NCBI GenBank assembly: GCA_016929595.1
Contig: JAFGIN010000027.1
Location: 1 to 64,000, forward strand
Length of the DNA: 64,000 nucleotides
Reading direction: 5' to 3'
From: Chitinispirillaceae bacterium
GTDB lineage: Bacteria > Fibrobacterota > Chitinivibrionia > Chitinivibrionales > Chitinispirillaceae
Shown here: in pieces, positions 52,275 to 62,557 of the stretch
How positions within the stretch are numbered: position 1 is the first letter of the stretch
How the letters are laid out: every line of letters starts with the position of its first letter
Translations under genes and position numbers: made by a program
The notes under the pieces: model-generated
Seen by the model: the letters and a program-made list of their open reading frames with translations, nothing else
Database searches by the model: none
Told to the model about the DNA's origin: nothing

Positions 52275-55097
52275 TCAGAAAAGTTTCTTCAGCGTTGAGC
52301 CAGCCTTTTTCTTAAGGTCCTCACCCTGTTTTTTAATCTTTTCATTTTTAATAAGCTTATCAGCTTCTTCTGCAAGTTTCTGCTCTTCAAGCTTTTTCTT
52401 CACCAGCGCTTCGGCATTCTGCCGTTCTTCATCAAGCTTCTGCTTCGCCAGAGCTTCTGCCTTTTTACGCTCTTCCTGCAGTTTCTTTTCCAGTTCTGCT
52501 CTTTTCTGATCAATTACCTCTTTTGCTTTATCCTTTACCTGACTTTGTACTGAAGCACCACCGCTTCCTGATTTGTCACCTTCACCAAATCCAAGAAATT
52601 GCGGTCTGGGATCCGTGGCTGTTCCTCCCAAACCCAGTCTCAGTGTAATCCTGCCTTCTTTATCAGAAGGTATACCAGCATTATCAATCAGCTCGCTCCC
52701 CATTCCAGCCAGACTGCTTCCCCCAAGTAATCCTTTAAGAGCATTTTTTCCGGTATTTTGTAACTGAAGAGTCTTTTGTGATACCGATCTGCTCAGACGG
52801 TTGTTAACTTTCATAGCCAGTGATGCATCAAATCCGACATCACCAAGGACATCCCAGTCCCCCATCTCACCGGCATTAATTTTACATTGGTTAAATTTCA
52901 CTCTCTGGTTATCAATCTGCAATTTCATGTTCATTTCCCGGAATGTTATATCATCAACTTTGGTAAATTTTTCCACAACACCCGAAAGCCGTTTCATGAT
53001 AATAGAATTCTCAATACGCCCGTCAGCCACTTTCGCATCTATATTACCCGTGAGTGTTTTTGTAAGCTCCTCAGCAGTCCCTCCACTTCCGCTCATCTTA
53101 CTTGATAACGAAAGGGTTCCTGAGAGGCTCTTCCGGAGATTGATCAATTCGCGATTGAGCGGAGTTGAAGGTTCAATAAAATTGCCGAATTTTCCGAGCA
53201 GCTCTGCAACCTCAACACTACTGATCTTCAAATTATTTGTATATGACACCGAACGTACATTCCGTAAATCGGCATGGATTACGTTTTCGATCGTCCCTTT
53301 GGAAAAACCGGTTTTAATATCAACATCTGCAATGTCGTTAACTACCTTGACTTTCATAAGCAATCGATCCATTTCAATACCTGTATAGATTATTTTAGCA
53401 GCACTCACCGTTCCGGTCAAATCCACCCCGGGAAGTGGCGCAATCAGAGGTACGGAACTTCCAACCGGTGTTGTTGTATCCGGTTTCGTGGCGTTTTGCG
53501 GCTCCTTCGATGGTGGCATGAACTCATCAACATTTAACATTGGAGATGTCAGTGTGAATTGCGCTGAAGGTCTTGGATGATTTCTCTTTGTGGTATCCGG
53601 CAACAAAAGTGATAAATAATTGCTGACAGACGCATTCATGCTCAACGATGAACTGCCGATAACAACTGTCATATTTTCCCCGATTGCCCTTGAAGAAAGT
53701 GTAAATGTGCCATTGATCACCGCAGGCTTTACAAGAGGTGACCATAATACCGAAACATCCTGAAAAACAGTAGCTCCTTTGACATCAAGCTTTGATGGAT
53801 CTGCGGGATCTATAAGACCATGAGCAGAAATATCAGCATTTATAAGTCCCGCCATCGCCGCACCCGATGGCAACTCCATCATATCTTTAAGATCACCAAG
53901 ATTCACTTTTGCTTTAAGATCCAGATCAAGAAGCGGTCTTTTGAAATTAGACACAACAGCCCGCAGCTCAACAGGATTCTCTCCAAACCGGCACCGGAGC
54001 TGCTCAATATTCAATAGGGAATCATTGAATGCAATCGAAGCATTAAAAGCATTGATCGACTTTGGAAGATCTCTATGCTGTATTGAGCAATCCTTAACAA
54101 GAAGCGATCCCTGAACAGGTAAATGTTCACTATTGCCAAGTGTTCCATTGACAGCAAGTTTCAAATCCAGAATACCTGATGCTTTAAGTCTGGCCAGATC
54201 TGGAACAAGTTCGGGGGGGATCTCCGCCAGAAGGTTTTTCAATTCTACCGGATCAGAAATAATCGTTAGATCATATTTCGGCACACTGTTTAAATCGGAA
54301 ATCGTACCACTGCAGTTAAGAAAAACCTTTTGTAATGACAGCCTTAACTGATTAATTGAAGCGGTCCCATCAACCAGGTTCGCACCGACATCATGGCTTA
54401 ACGTTATCGTGAGATTTGAAAGCGGCTTTTTAATGCTCTTCTCTTTTACAGAAACATTGCTGAAAACAAGATCCCCGGATGTATGAACATCTTTAAGCTC
54501 TTTATCAATAACGAAAGAAATTTCGTTATCAATATTTCCAACATTGAACTCGAGTTTTCCTTTTCGATCAATATATTCAAAAGATCCCTTTTCAATAACA
54601 AAACTTTTGAGCGACAACGGTATGGGTAAAACGGGTAAACCACCACTCTTCTTTTCTGTTTTCTTTACCATAGTATCCGTTTTCAGAACAGCCAGATCAC
54701 TGTAGTTGAAACTCCCGCTCACATCCGTTTCAAGAAGAATAAACGGCTTCTTCAGGATTATCCTGGTTACCTCAGGTTTAGCTTTTAAAAGAGATATGAC
54801 TGATATCTGAATTAAAAACTTATCAATTTTTACGAAGTGAGTGTCTGAAAATCCAGCCCTCGAGGTATTATCTATTTTTACCCCGTTCAGAGAAAAACCC
54901 AACACCGGGAAAATACTTATTCCTGCACCATCAACAGACACCTCTCTTCCAAGCGCTTTGCTCACCTCTGGTAGAAGCATCGCCTTAATTTTCTGAGGCG
55001 GAAACATGAGTGCAAGTGTTCCAACTGCAATTCCAATTAAAACCACAACGGTAATAACGGCGTAAAATAGTATCTTAGTACCAGATTTTTTCCCCAT
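52275..55097 (-). CDS. AsmA-family protein
   Basis: A 940-residue envelope protein of the AsmA family, related to bridge-like lipid transfer proteins and often linked to outer-membrane assembly and lipid traffic. An N-terminal membrane anchor (FYAVITVVVLIGIAVGTLALMF) leads to the AsmA opening (VSKALGREVSVDGAGISIFP, FSLNGVKIDN) and long beta-rich repeats typical of these proteins. A C-terminal part (about 590-760) has the AsmA_2-like region with LSKMSGSGGTAEELTKTLTG. The last ~85 residues form a charged Lys/Glu coiled coil. Convergent with mlaEFD, a sensible functional neighbour. Confidence 0.9.
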   Translation of the reverse strand: MGKKSGTKILFYAVITVVVLIGIAVGTLALMFPPQKIKAMLLPEVSKALGREVSVDGAGISIFPVLGFSLNGVKIDNTSRAGFSDTHFVKIDKFLIQISVISLLKAKPEVTRIILKKPFILLETDVSGSFNYSDLAVLKTDTMVKKTEKKSGGLPVLPIPLSLKSFVIEKGSFEYIDRKGKLEFNVGNIDNEISFVIDKELKDVHTSGDLVFSNVSVKEKSIKKPLSNLTITLSHDVGANLVDGTASINQLRLSLQKVFLNCSGTISDLNSVPKYDLTIISDPVELKNLLAEIPPELVPDLARLKASGILDLKLAVNGTLGNSEHLPVQGSLLVKDCSIQHRDLPKSINAFNASIAFNDSLLNIEQLRCRFGENPVELRAVVSNFKRPLLDLDLKAKVNLGDLKDMMELPSGAAMAGLINADISAHGLIDPADPSKLDVKGATVFQDVSVLWSPLVKPAVINGTFTLSSRAIGENMTVVIGSSSLSMNASVSNYLSLLLPDTTKRNHPRPSAQFTLTSPMLNVDEFMPPSKEPQNATKPDTTTPVGSSVPLIAPLPGVDLTGTVSAAKIIYTGIEMDRLLMKVKVVNDIADVDIKTGFSKGTIENVIHADLRNVRSVSYTNNLKISSVEVAELLGKFGNFIEPSTPLNRELINLRKSLSGTLSLSSKMSGSGGTAEELTKTLTGNIDAKVADGRIENSIIMKRLSGVVEKFTKVDDITFREMNMKLQIDNQRVKFNQCKINAGEMGDWDVLGDVGFDASLAMKVNNRLSRSVSQKTLQLQNTGKNALKGLLGGSSLAGMGSELIDNAGIPSDKEGRITLRLGLGGTATDPRPQFLGFGEGDKSGSGGASVQSQVKDKAKEVIDQKRAELEKKLQEERKKAEALAKQKLDEERQNAEALVKKKLEEQKLAEEADKLIKNEKIKKQGEDLKKKAGSTLKKLF

Positions 55098-55202
55098 AAA
55101 TTCTCCAATATATAACGATATAAATAAAATGGTTTTCGTAACTGCTCGGGTACAGTATTAAGAAATATAAAATTCCCGAGTCTGAAATTCCAGTGTCTGG
55201 AT

Positions 55203-57272
55203 TTACCCTGCAACCTGCATCTTATGGAGAATTCTCTGAATTTCGATGTCCAGTTGATTTTTGTCGTATGGTTTTGTAAACCATCGATGAATTCGCATCT
55301 TTTCAATGCTTGATTGTTGAGGAGAGTACCCTGAAACCACGATGACAACAAGATTGTTTTTGATAGCCCGAAGATTATTAATTATTACATGCGGATTTTC
55401 ATTTCCGATTCTCCAGTCCATAATTGCAATTGAAACTACATCAGAATTTGCTTTGAGCTTTTGAATAGCTTCGTCGCTGTTTGATGCCTCAATTACAGAA
55501 TATTTAAACTCTTTCAGAAATATTTTCAGCACATCCCTTATTTTAGGATCATCATCAACCAGCATGACCGTTGAAAAGATTCTATTCATAAGCAGTGCTT
55601 TAGTGTCACTTTCCACGCAGTCCTGTTCACTTAGTGGAAGTTCAATTCTGAATGTCGTGCCCTCATACCCTGTTTTTTCGACAAATATGGTCCCGTTGTG
55701 CAGCATCACAATTCGCCTCACAAGCGCAAGCCCCAGTCCGGTACCTTTTCCAGGTTTTTTTGTTGTAAAGAACGGATCGAAAATTTTCTCAGTAAGTTCG
55801 GGTGGAATACCAGTCCCGGTGTCACTGACTCTGATTATCACGACAGTACTCTTTGTATCCATTTCACCGGGAGTGACAGAGATTGTTATCGTCCCCCCTT
55901 CAGGCATTGCATCACGGGAATTACCAATGAGATTCTGAAAGACTCTCTTGAGATAATCTGTATCTGCCTGTACCCAGAACTGGTTATCTGATATTTCAAG
56001 AGTCAATGAGAAGTTAGGCCCGAGGAAATTGTTAAACTGAGGTGTAATCGCTTCAAGGTAGGAAACAAGATCAATTGATCTATAGTCCAGAGGTTTTTTC
56101 CTTCCAAGAGCAAAAAGCTCCGAAACAAGAAACTTCGCATCAGCCATCGTTTCTTTTATCAGATTCACCCGGTGTACTGTAATCTCTTCCTGCGACTCTT
56201 TCTGAATCAGACTGATAGTGTCATTAACATTCTGTAAAATGTTATTAAAATCATGTGCCATGCCACTTGCCAGTGTACCAAGAGACTCCATTTTCTGATA
56301 TTGAAACAATCGGTTAACCATCTCTTCACGTTGAGAAATAGCTAGTTCTCTGTCAGTGACATCAGAGACAAATCCTTCAAAGGTAGCACTGCTTCCTTCA
56401 TCATCCACAGATTGAATCACACAGTCAACAAACTTTCGATTCCCTGTGAAGTCATAAATTTCAAATGTCCCTTTTATACCCCCCTTGTCAAGTCTCAATG
56501 ATTCCGGATTTACCAGAAAACTCTTCAGACTTCTTCCGGTCAGAACTTTTGCCGGAACTCCAAGAATGGTATGACTTGCCATATTTGACCACAAAAAATT
56601 GCCATGAGAATCCAGTGTAAAAAGCATTTCGCTAAGCCGGTGAACAAGGTTGTGATAGCGTATTTCTGAAGAAATAACCTGCTGAATGGTACGGGAGTTG
56701 TTTCTCGAAACAATACTTCCCAGTCCGGCAACCGCCATTAAAAGAAACACTCTTACAATGTAATCATTGATCATCGCTGAAGGTGATGGTTGATCGCGCA
56801 TGAAAATAAGGTACAGTATTGAATAACCAACAACTGATAATACGCCGCAATAGAGAGAAAGACTGGTTTTATGATGAAGTGCAGTAAAAATAATAGCTAT
56901 AAAATAAGCACCATAAACTGCACTGGTGATAAAATACGGGTTATGATTATTAACAAAATATGACCATATAATGAGAGTTATAACCGTAACATCCAGAAAA
57001 ATCAGGATGTATAGAAAGGAACCCTGAATGATCCTGTTGTTATGGTTATACAGATAGTAGCCGCTATAGGCAAAAAGGCCCAGTACTGCAAGTGCCTGAA
57101 TGGAAAATGCAGCTGGTGAAGTACGCCCGAGGAGTACCCCGAACACTGCAACAAAAGAATAGAAACCTGCAATCAGTATTCTAACCCAGGACAACCACTT
57201 CTCAGACTGAATTTCAGCCATGATAATAGTCTGGGTTCTTCCCAGAAAGTTCTTTTGTGTTTCAAAACTCAT
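55203..57272 (-). CDS. Hybrid sensor histidine kinase with receiver domain
   Basis: A 689-residue membrane kinase. Six predicted membrane helices fill about 28-190. A PAS domain follows (about 205-320, LSEMLFTLDSHGNFLW), then the phosphoacceptor His in SGMAHDFNNILQ, the N-box NLIGNSRDAMPEGG, G1 DTGTGIPPE and G2 KGTGLGLALVRR of the ATPase, and a C-terminal receiver (about 570-685) with Asp in IAIMDWR and Lys in WFTKPYD. The HDFNN-type His box belongs to the HisKA_4/PleC-like class often found in hybrid kinases. Ligand unknown. The start at 57272 is uncertain; MAEIQS at 57221 is possible. Upstream gene ends 18 bases before. Confidence 0.92.
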   Translation of the reverse strand: MSFETQKNFLGRTQTIIMAEIQSEKWLSWVRILIAGFYSFVAVFGVLLGRTSPAAFSIQALAVLGLFAYSGYYLYNHNNRIIQGSFLYILIFLDVTVITLIIWSYFVNNHNPYFITSAVYGAYFIAIIFTALHHKTSLSLYCGVLSVVGYSILYLIFMRDQPSPSAMINDYIVRVFLLMAVAGLGSIVSRNNSRTIQQVISSEIRYHNLVHRLSEMLFTLDSHGNFLWSNMASHTILGVPAKVLTGRSLKSFLVNPESLRLDKGGIKGTFEIYDFTGNRKFVDCVIQSVDDEGSSATFEGFVSDVTDRELAISQREEMVNRLFQYQKMESLGTLASGMAHDFNNILQNVNDTISLIQKESQEEITVHRVNLIKETMADAKFLVSELFALGRKKPLDYRSIDLVSYLEAITPQFNNFLGPNFSLTLEISDNQFWVQADTDYLKRVFQNLIGNSRDAMPEGGTITISVTPGEMDTKSTVVIIRVSDTGTGIPPELTEKIFDPFFTTKKPGKGTGLGLALVRRIVMLHNGTIFVEKTGYEGTTFRIELPLSEQDCVESDTKALLMNRIFSTVMLVDDDPKIRDVLKIFLKEFKYSVIEASNSDEAIQKLKANSDVVSIAIMDWRIGNENPHVIINNLRAIKNNLVVIVVSGYSPQQSSIEKMRIHRWFTKPYDKNQLDIEIQRILHKMQVAG

Positions 57273-57289
57273 AAAATTAAAACAATTCC

Positions 57290-58600
57290 CTATTTTGAGA
57301 GGCTGTAATTAATTTTCGTGCTCTGATCTGGTTCCAGTCTGATACTCCATTCAATATAAGAATTTTTTTCTGAATAGTTATTATGATTTGAAGTCAAACG
57401 CTTACCAGCGCACGCATAATCCCTGACCAACACCTGAAATGCTTTTTTCTTATTATTTTTTACTTCTATTATATAATTATTTCCCTTACCCTGCTCTATA
57501 ACTTTCTTTCGTGTCGCAGTGATATCCGTAACAGTATTTATTTTAACATCAAAAGATACATTAGATTTCACATCATCCATACAGTCATCGCCAATATACC
57601 AGTTTTTTCCCTGTGAATCTTTTCTTGAAACCCGCACCACCCCACCCGGAAAGGGTAAACCAAGAGCGTTAGACTGATTATTTTCTATATGAGCTGCATT
57701 CCAGCATTCACCGGAAGTAATCTGGTCAGAGTCCGCAAATTCAACAATTATTTTTGGTTGAAACTTAATTTTTGTTTCTGGAACCCATTCTATCTGTTTT
57801 TTCTGGTTATCACTTATTGTTACAGGACGATTGATTGTGTAAAAATAAAAATCACCATATATTTTTTCCGAACCCGATGTTCTGCATTTTTCGTTTTTAA
57901 TGCGGTGTACATTGCCGGTAACAAAAGTTATCATAGCATCCTTACAGAACACCCCCGAATGATTATCGAACAGTATTGCTCCGCTCAAAACCGCAGAACT
58001 ATCCTTAATGTTAAGATCCAGAGAGTAAAGTGCTTTCCATTCAATTCCTTCAGTTGTGTACTCTGTAGTTACTTCAACATCCTGGCGTTCCTGAGATTCA
58101 ACATCCCATATGAGCGTTGGCTTTGTATACAAATTATCGGGAAGATAGGGAAACAGTATTCTTCCGATCTGGCCAAAAGTAATCTTGGTGCCAACGCGAA
58201 AAACCGGTTGTTCACCATTGATACTGATCAGTTCAGCTACTTTTGGCACTGTATCATCAGTACCTGAAGGTATAATTTCCAGTTCTTTGCCAATATATTT
58301 CTCCATGAGTTTGACAGGACTAATTAAATCGAACTCGTAGGACTGACCCAGAACGGTAAGTTTCCCGGGACCTGACCAACTGATTTCTGCCGATGATTCC
58401 TGAATTCCTGTGGCAACCTCCTCAAATCGGATACGGTTTGAGCCTTTAAGCAAACTCACCTTTCGAACATCCTGAACAACACCAAAATCTCTGTAGACGG
58501 TAACCTGCAACGATTTACGAGCCTTGCTCGTAACTGCAATATCAGAAAAACAAGCTCCCACCACCGTTATCATCAGAAGCCCAATACCAGCAACTTTCAT
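57290..58600 (-). CDS. Exported DUF4139 domain protein
   Basis: A 436-residue protein with a signal peptide (GIGLLMITVVGACFS) and a C-terminal DUF4139-type beta-rich domain (from about 175 to the end, TTEYTTEGIEWKALYSLDL, GAILFDNHSG, ending in EWSIRLEPDQSTKINYSL). The shorter N-terminal part (VTVYRDFGVVQDVRKVSLLKG) resembles the DUF4140-like start of such proteins. Function unknown; the mucoidy-inhibitor-like members are envelope proteins. GAAGGT precedes the ATG. Upstream in a minus-strand run with the MBL-fold protein and two outer-membrane-like proteins. Confidence 0.85.
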   Translation of the reverse strand: MKVAGIGLLMITVVGACFSDIAVTSKARKSLQVTVYRDFGVVQDVRKVSLLKGSNRIRFEEVATGIQESSAEISWSGPGKLTVLGQSYEFDLISPVKLMEKYIGKELEIIPSGTDDTVPKVAELISINGEQPVFRVGTKITFGQIGRILFPYLPDNLYTKPTLIWDVESQERQDVEVTTEYTTEGIEWKALYSLDLNIKDSSAVLSGAILFDNHSGVFCKDAMITFVTGNVHRIKNEKCRTSGSEKIYGDFYFYTINRPVTISDNQKKQIEWVPETKIKFQPKIIVEFADSDQITSGECWNAAHIENNQSNALGLPFPGGVVRVSRKDSQGKNWYIGDDCMDDVKSNVSFDVKINTVTDITATRKKVIEQGKGNNYIIEVKNNKKKAFQVLVRDYACAGKRLTSNHNNYSEKNSYIEWSIRLEPDQSTKINYSLSK

Positions 58601-58670
58601 TGAAAGTACCTTCGCCTTTCACCTTGATGTAAATTGATAAAATACCTTAATCGCTAAAAAAATTCCAGAA

Positions 58671-59531
58671 CTACCAGCATTGCGACCAGTAAAAGCCATT
58701 ACTATTGAAAAAATATGAGCCTCTTTCAGCGGTAAATCCTACCTGGCAATCCATTGAAAACAGTAGCGAAATTACCTTCGATGACGGATGACCATAACTA
58801 TTTTCACCATAGGATATTACTGCACAATTTGGTTGAACTGAACTAAAAAAGCTATAATTATATGAATATATACTTCCGTGATGCGGAACTACAAACAAAT
58901 CTGACCGGATCTGGTTTCCATACCGAAGAAAGATCTCTTCGCACGCAAACGAATCAATATCGGAGGATATAAGTGCTGAAGAATATCCGTGAATTACCTG
59001 AAACACCAGTGAATACCTGTTCGGTTCGAACGTCTCCTCGTTTTCCATCTGATTTGATGGAGGCCAGAGGCATCGTATATGCACATCATCCCCTACCATC
59101 AATGTATCATCCTGGCATATAGTCCTGAAAAATATCGGTTTTGTCCACTTTTTGCATCGTTCCCGGATGATTGCTGTATCCGTAAAAGCATTTAATCCAA
59201 TCTGACCAGACCAATTTATATCTGGAGTTATGAAACTCAACCCTCCTGTGTGATCAAGATCACCATGAGAGAGTATAATTACATTGATTCCCGGACTCCC
59301 TGATTTTTTGTAGACATTGAGCCATTCATTGTATCCCTCCTCTCTTCCCAGATCCCAGACCACCGCACGTTCTCTGTAAACCCCTATCTGAGATAAACCC
59401 TGCCCGACATCGATAACACTGAAGAGAAACTCACAGCTCTCCTGCGGCGCAGTTATACAACCGATACAGACAAGAAAAAGCAGAGAGCATGAAAGTTCTG
59501 CTATTTTAGAATGCAAACCACATTTTCGCAT
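58671..59531 (-). CDS. Exported ComEC-type metallo-beta-lactamase fold protein
   Basis: A 286-residue stand-alone version of the C-terminal domain of ComEC/Rec2. Metal ligands: HGDLDHTG (H-x-D-x-D-H, about 91-96), VVPHHGS and the late GHPSSKV His. The N-terminus has a lipoprotein-like signal (LLFLVCIGC). Probably a periplasmic hydrolase of nucleic acid or phosphodiester substrate; that is inferred from ComEC, where this domain is thought to degrade the non-transported strand. No ComEC membrane domain is fused or adjacent. The start overlaps the end of the upstream gene by 26 bases, showing operon linkage. Confidence 0.85.
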   Translation of the reverse strand: MRKCGLHSKIAELSCSLLFLVCIGCITAPQESCEFLFSVIDVGQGLSQIGVYRERAVVWDLGREEGYNEWLNVYKKSGSPGINVIILSHGDLDHTGGLSFITPDINWSGQIGLNAFTDTAIIRERCKKWTKPIFFRTICQDDTLMVGDDVHIRCLWPPSNQMENEETFEPNRYSLVFQVIHGYSSALISSDIDSFACEEIFLRYGNQIRSDLFVVPHHGSIYSYNYSFFSSVQPNCAVISYGENSYGHPSSKVISLLFSMDCQVGFTAERGSYFFNSNGFYWSQCW

Positions 59532-61155
59532 TTAGTCGAAACGGTCCTTTTTGTTTTGTAAATGAAATATATTTTTCCACTGAACAATCAGAATAAATCG
59601 CTTTAAATAGTGTCATTGTATATGACAGTGATAACGCTATCTGATTTGTTGTACCAGTTGAATTGCAATATTTTACCCCCGGCTTTATCTGTATTTCCGG
59701 TGAGAGCTCTACCTTCTGCTCCACTACCGTTACCGTGTGCCAGTTATTCCCGGAAAAATGTTTTGCCCTGAAATCAATCTTTAGATCGTTTTTTTTAAAC
59801 AGTTCTGCCACAAAGTCAGCTTTAAAATAATCGATATCTCCCCTTTCTTCGCGCCAGAGCTCCTCAAACCTCTGGTATTCGATAATAAACCGGAAGCGTT
59901 CCCTTTTCATCGAGACGTTTACCCCCGAATTAATATACCGTACTAAATAATCTGATGTTCGTAATGTCAGTGATGGGGTAATGACAGCATTCGGGGTTAC
60001 CTGATGCACCCATGTCATTTGACTATAGAGCAGGTCCTGAGCTACCGGTATCATCATCGAATCGCTCTCTGTAAAATTTTTCAATAAATTACTCAACGGT
60101 CCAAAGAACCCTTCAGGAAAATAGACGAGTTCAATTCTTAACCTGTCCTTTTCTCTCTGATAATTCAGCCTGAAGCGTCCGGGAACTGCAGGCAGTCTCA
60201 AATCCAGAGGTGCGACCAGCGCAATTTCAACCTCACCCACCGGATACCTGAATCTAATCGATCCGATCCCATACATCAGCGTGTCATCGCTCTCTTTTAT
60301 ATCCATTCCAACAAAATCAATTTGACTCTCAATATCCGGGTGTACTGCGACATTGACTGAAATACCAGCAACATCTTCCGATTTTCTTTTATGTAAAAAA
60401 GATTCAACACTGATCTTTTTCAGCAATTTATCAGTATAGAAATCGGTGATAAATGTATTCCAGCTTCTCCTGTCGCCATAAAGCCAGTTTTCCATTAATG
60501 AATTCTCATCATTTTTCTCAATTCCAAACGCACCACTGACAAGCCCATAACGATCTGTTCGCGGAGCGACGTTCCCAGCTTTAAAAGAACACCATTCCAC
60601 CGGTGTTATTGAGATCTTTCTGTTTTTCCATCTGGCTGAATGCTCAGTAATGCTGAACCTTCCGTCAACAGAAACCCATGAAAAGGGTTCAAGCGAGAAT
60701 TGTATTCGTTGTGAAGACTCTCTGAGGACACCATCACGGTCAATAAAGACACCAACTCTTCCTGATTTCACTGGCAGATTCATTGAGAAATCAAGTATTG
60801 GCTTAAAGTAAAGCAATTCAGGCCAGTCTTCAAAAAACATCGCTATACTCTTTTTATCCCATGGAATGTACTTTGATAACTGGTGCTCACTGACAGGCAA
60901 ACTGCTGTAGAGCTCGGGAAACAGCAGTGTAAGAATATCGAGTTCTCCATGTGGAACCGATATTGGTTGATGATAAAACGGTTCAACAATTTCCCACAAT
61001 GCAGAATCAAACAGATGACTGGTAATCATTGCAGCAGCTTCAATTTCATCTGCCGGAAGTGGTTCCCGTTTAAGAGAATACGGCGATGAAAAAAGAAACA
61101 GAAGTATTGCAACTGTATTTGCAATAAAGCATTTTTTATCTTTTGTCGCATTCAC
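59506..61155 (-). CDS. Hypothetical exported protein, beta-strand-rich (possible outer membrane)
   Basis: A 549-residue protein of no recognised family. A short hydrophobic start (IANTVAILLFLFSSPYS) is a probable signal peptide. Residues about 30-130 are helical with HHH-like spacing (ELDILTLLFPELYSSLPVS). From about 150 the sequence alternates aromatic and charged residues in strands, with a terminal aromatic (WFAF), as in outer-membrane barrels. It sits between the MBL-fold lipoprotein and another barrel-like protein, suggesting an envelope-located set. Function not assigned. Confidence 0.65.
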   Translation of the reverse strand: MNATKDKKCFIANTVAILLFLFSSPYSLKREPLPADEIEAAAMITSHLFDSALWEIVEPFYHQPISVPHGELDILTLLFPELYSSLPVSEHQLSKYIPWDKKSIAMFFEDWPELLYFKPILDFSMNLPVKSGRVGVFIDRDGVLRESSQRIQFSLEPFSWVSVDGRFSITEHSARWKNRKISITPVEWCSFKAGNVAPRTDRYGLVSGAFGIEKNDENSLMENWLYGDRRSWNTFITDFYTDKLLKKISVESFLHKRKSEDVAGISVNVAVHPDIESQIDFVGMDIKESDDTLMYGIGSIRFRYPVGEVEIALVAPLDLRLPAVPGRFRLNYQREKDRLRIELVYFPEGFFGPLSNLLKNFTESDSMMIPVAQDLLYSQMTWVHQVTPNAVITPSLTLRTSDYLVRYINSGVNVSMKRERFRFIIEYQRFEELWREERGDIDYFKADFVAELFKKNDLKIDFRAKHFSGNNWHTVTVVEQKVELSPEIQIKPGVKYCNSTGTTNQIALSLSYTMTLFKAIYSDCSVEKYISFTKQKGPFRLNAKMWFAF

Positions 61156-61161
61156 GACATA

Positions 61162-62178
61162 TCACCTGGTTGAAACTGCGGCTCTTTTCTTCCATACCAT
61201 TCCCCAGTAGCACCCTGCCACCCATTGATCAGTGCATGATGTCAAACCTTTTTCGAGATTGAGGGAAATAGTGGATTTATAACAATTCAGATTGAACAAT
61301 AATCGCGCAACAGAATAATGTGCAAGACGTGTTGACGAAAGACCATTGTACATGCCAGCAATTTCAGCTTTCATATTCAGCCATTCAAGTTTCTTATATT
61401 CGACAGAAAGACCATACGGAATTTCATCTGCCTGTCTGCCGAATCCACTGAACCCGCCAGCAAGGACAGGACTCCCGACCGGAATCAGGCCAATACGACT
61501 GTGAAGAGTGAAGTCGGATGAAACTTTTTTTGACATTGTAAAGAGTATGATGTAATCGGCAACACCGGTTCCTGCCCCGGCCAGTCCATTACTCTCATCG
61601 TAGTTATGCCTGTCATGCCAGATCGTATAAGGCTTTGCGCTTGACCACTTGACACCAAGAGTCAATGCTATTGCCGGTGCTATGCGCCGTTCATTGAGCA
61701 GCAGGATTTTTGTACGTACACGAGGCGATTTACCACCCATGTTCTCGTGGTTTTTGAAAGGGAACTCGATAAACAGGTCTGTTATGTCGAACTGAACAGA
61801 CATTACTTTGCAGGGTGTATACTCGATGCCCAGCGGAATCATCAGGATTGTACGCTTTTTCCATTCAGGGTTCCTCACCAGCGGCATCTCCGGAGTGTAA
61901 TAAGCAATAAACCCTGTTAAAAAAGAAAAACTTCCGGGTGGATTAAAGTACGCGCTATCAAATTTTGAATACATGTACCCCAATTGATGTCCAAAGTTAA
62001 AATTTTGTCTTCTGATTGTATTGCCGGAATCAGAACTGGCAGTAGTTGAAATGGTATGCTGTTGAAGATTCTGAATGAAATTTGTTTTTGAAAAGGTACG
62101 ATTCTCTCCAATGCAGATCTGATGACTAATAATTACCAGTAGAATATGCATCCTGAATTTAAGGAAAAAATCACACAT
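61162..62178 (-). CDS. Hypothetical exported barrel-like protein
   Basis: A 338-residue protein with a signal peptide (FRMHILLVIISHQICIG) and then strand-rich sequence with Gly/aromatic patterns (FNFGHQLGYMYSKFD, IALTLGVKWSSAKPY, LHSRIGLIPVG), as in outer-membrane beta-barrels. No family recognised. The ATG at 62178 is chosen because GGAG lies about nine bases upstream; ATGs at 62193 and 62151 are alternatives. Six bases separate its stop from the next gene, so it heads the minus-strand operon. Confidence 0.6.
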   Translation of the reverse strand: MCDFFLKFRMHILLVIISHQICIGENRTFSKTNFIQNLQQHTISTTASSDSGNTIRRQNFNFGHQLGYMYSKFDSAYFNPPGSFSFLTGFIAYYTPEMPLVRNPEWKKRTILMIPLGIEYTPCKVMSVQFDITDLFIEFPFKNHENMGGKSPRVRTKILLLNERRIAPAIALTLGVKWSSAKPYTIWHDRHNYDESNGLAGAGTGVADYIILFTMSKKVSSDFTLHSRIGLIPVGSPVLAGGFSGFGRQADEIPYGLSVEYKKLEWLNMKAEIAGMYNGLSSTRLAHYSVARLLFNLNCYKSTISLNLEKGLTSCTDQWVAGCYWGMVWKKRAAVSTR

Positions 62179-62557
62179 TGAACATGGCTCCATCAGTAAA
62201 ACAATTCAGTAGAATTGAAGCGAACTGCGATTTATAAAATAAGTTGAATACTCATTAAATTCAAGAGATTATCAGTTATTGTTCTCTGATTGCACGACAG
62301 GGCTGGAAATTTACTCAATAAATTAAAAACAGAACAGTACCTCTGAGAAAATCAGTTGAGCAACAACTGCTTCAGGCGAAAATTATTTTAGTAGCAGATT
62401 TATTCACCGGAGATCAGATACGAAATATGCAATTTGCCCTCCGTCCCGTGCATAAGTCAGGTACTTTATCAGGCAGGAAAATTCAAATGTACTATCACAG
62501 ACAGAGAGTGTTTTGATCAGAGCAATACTCAAATATGATTTCCGGTTTTTAAAAAAA
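62179..62557. other. Divergent intergenic region before the patatin gene
   Basis: AT-rich region of about 380 bases, presumably with promoters for both directions. It includes GTGCATAAGTCAGGTA (62448-62463), nearly identical to GTGCATAAGTTAGGTA at 48288-48303. No gene or other structure recognised. Confidence 0.4.
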
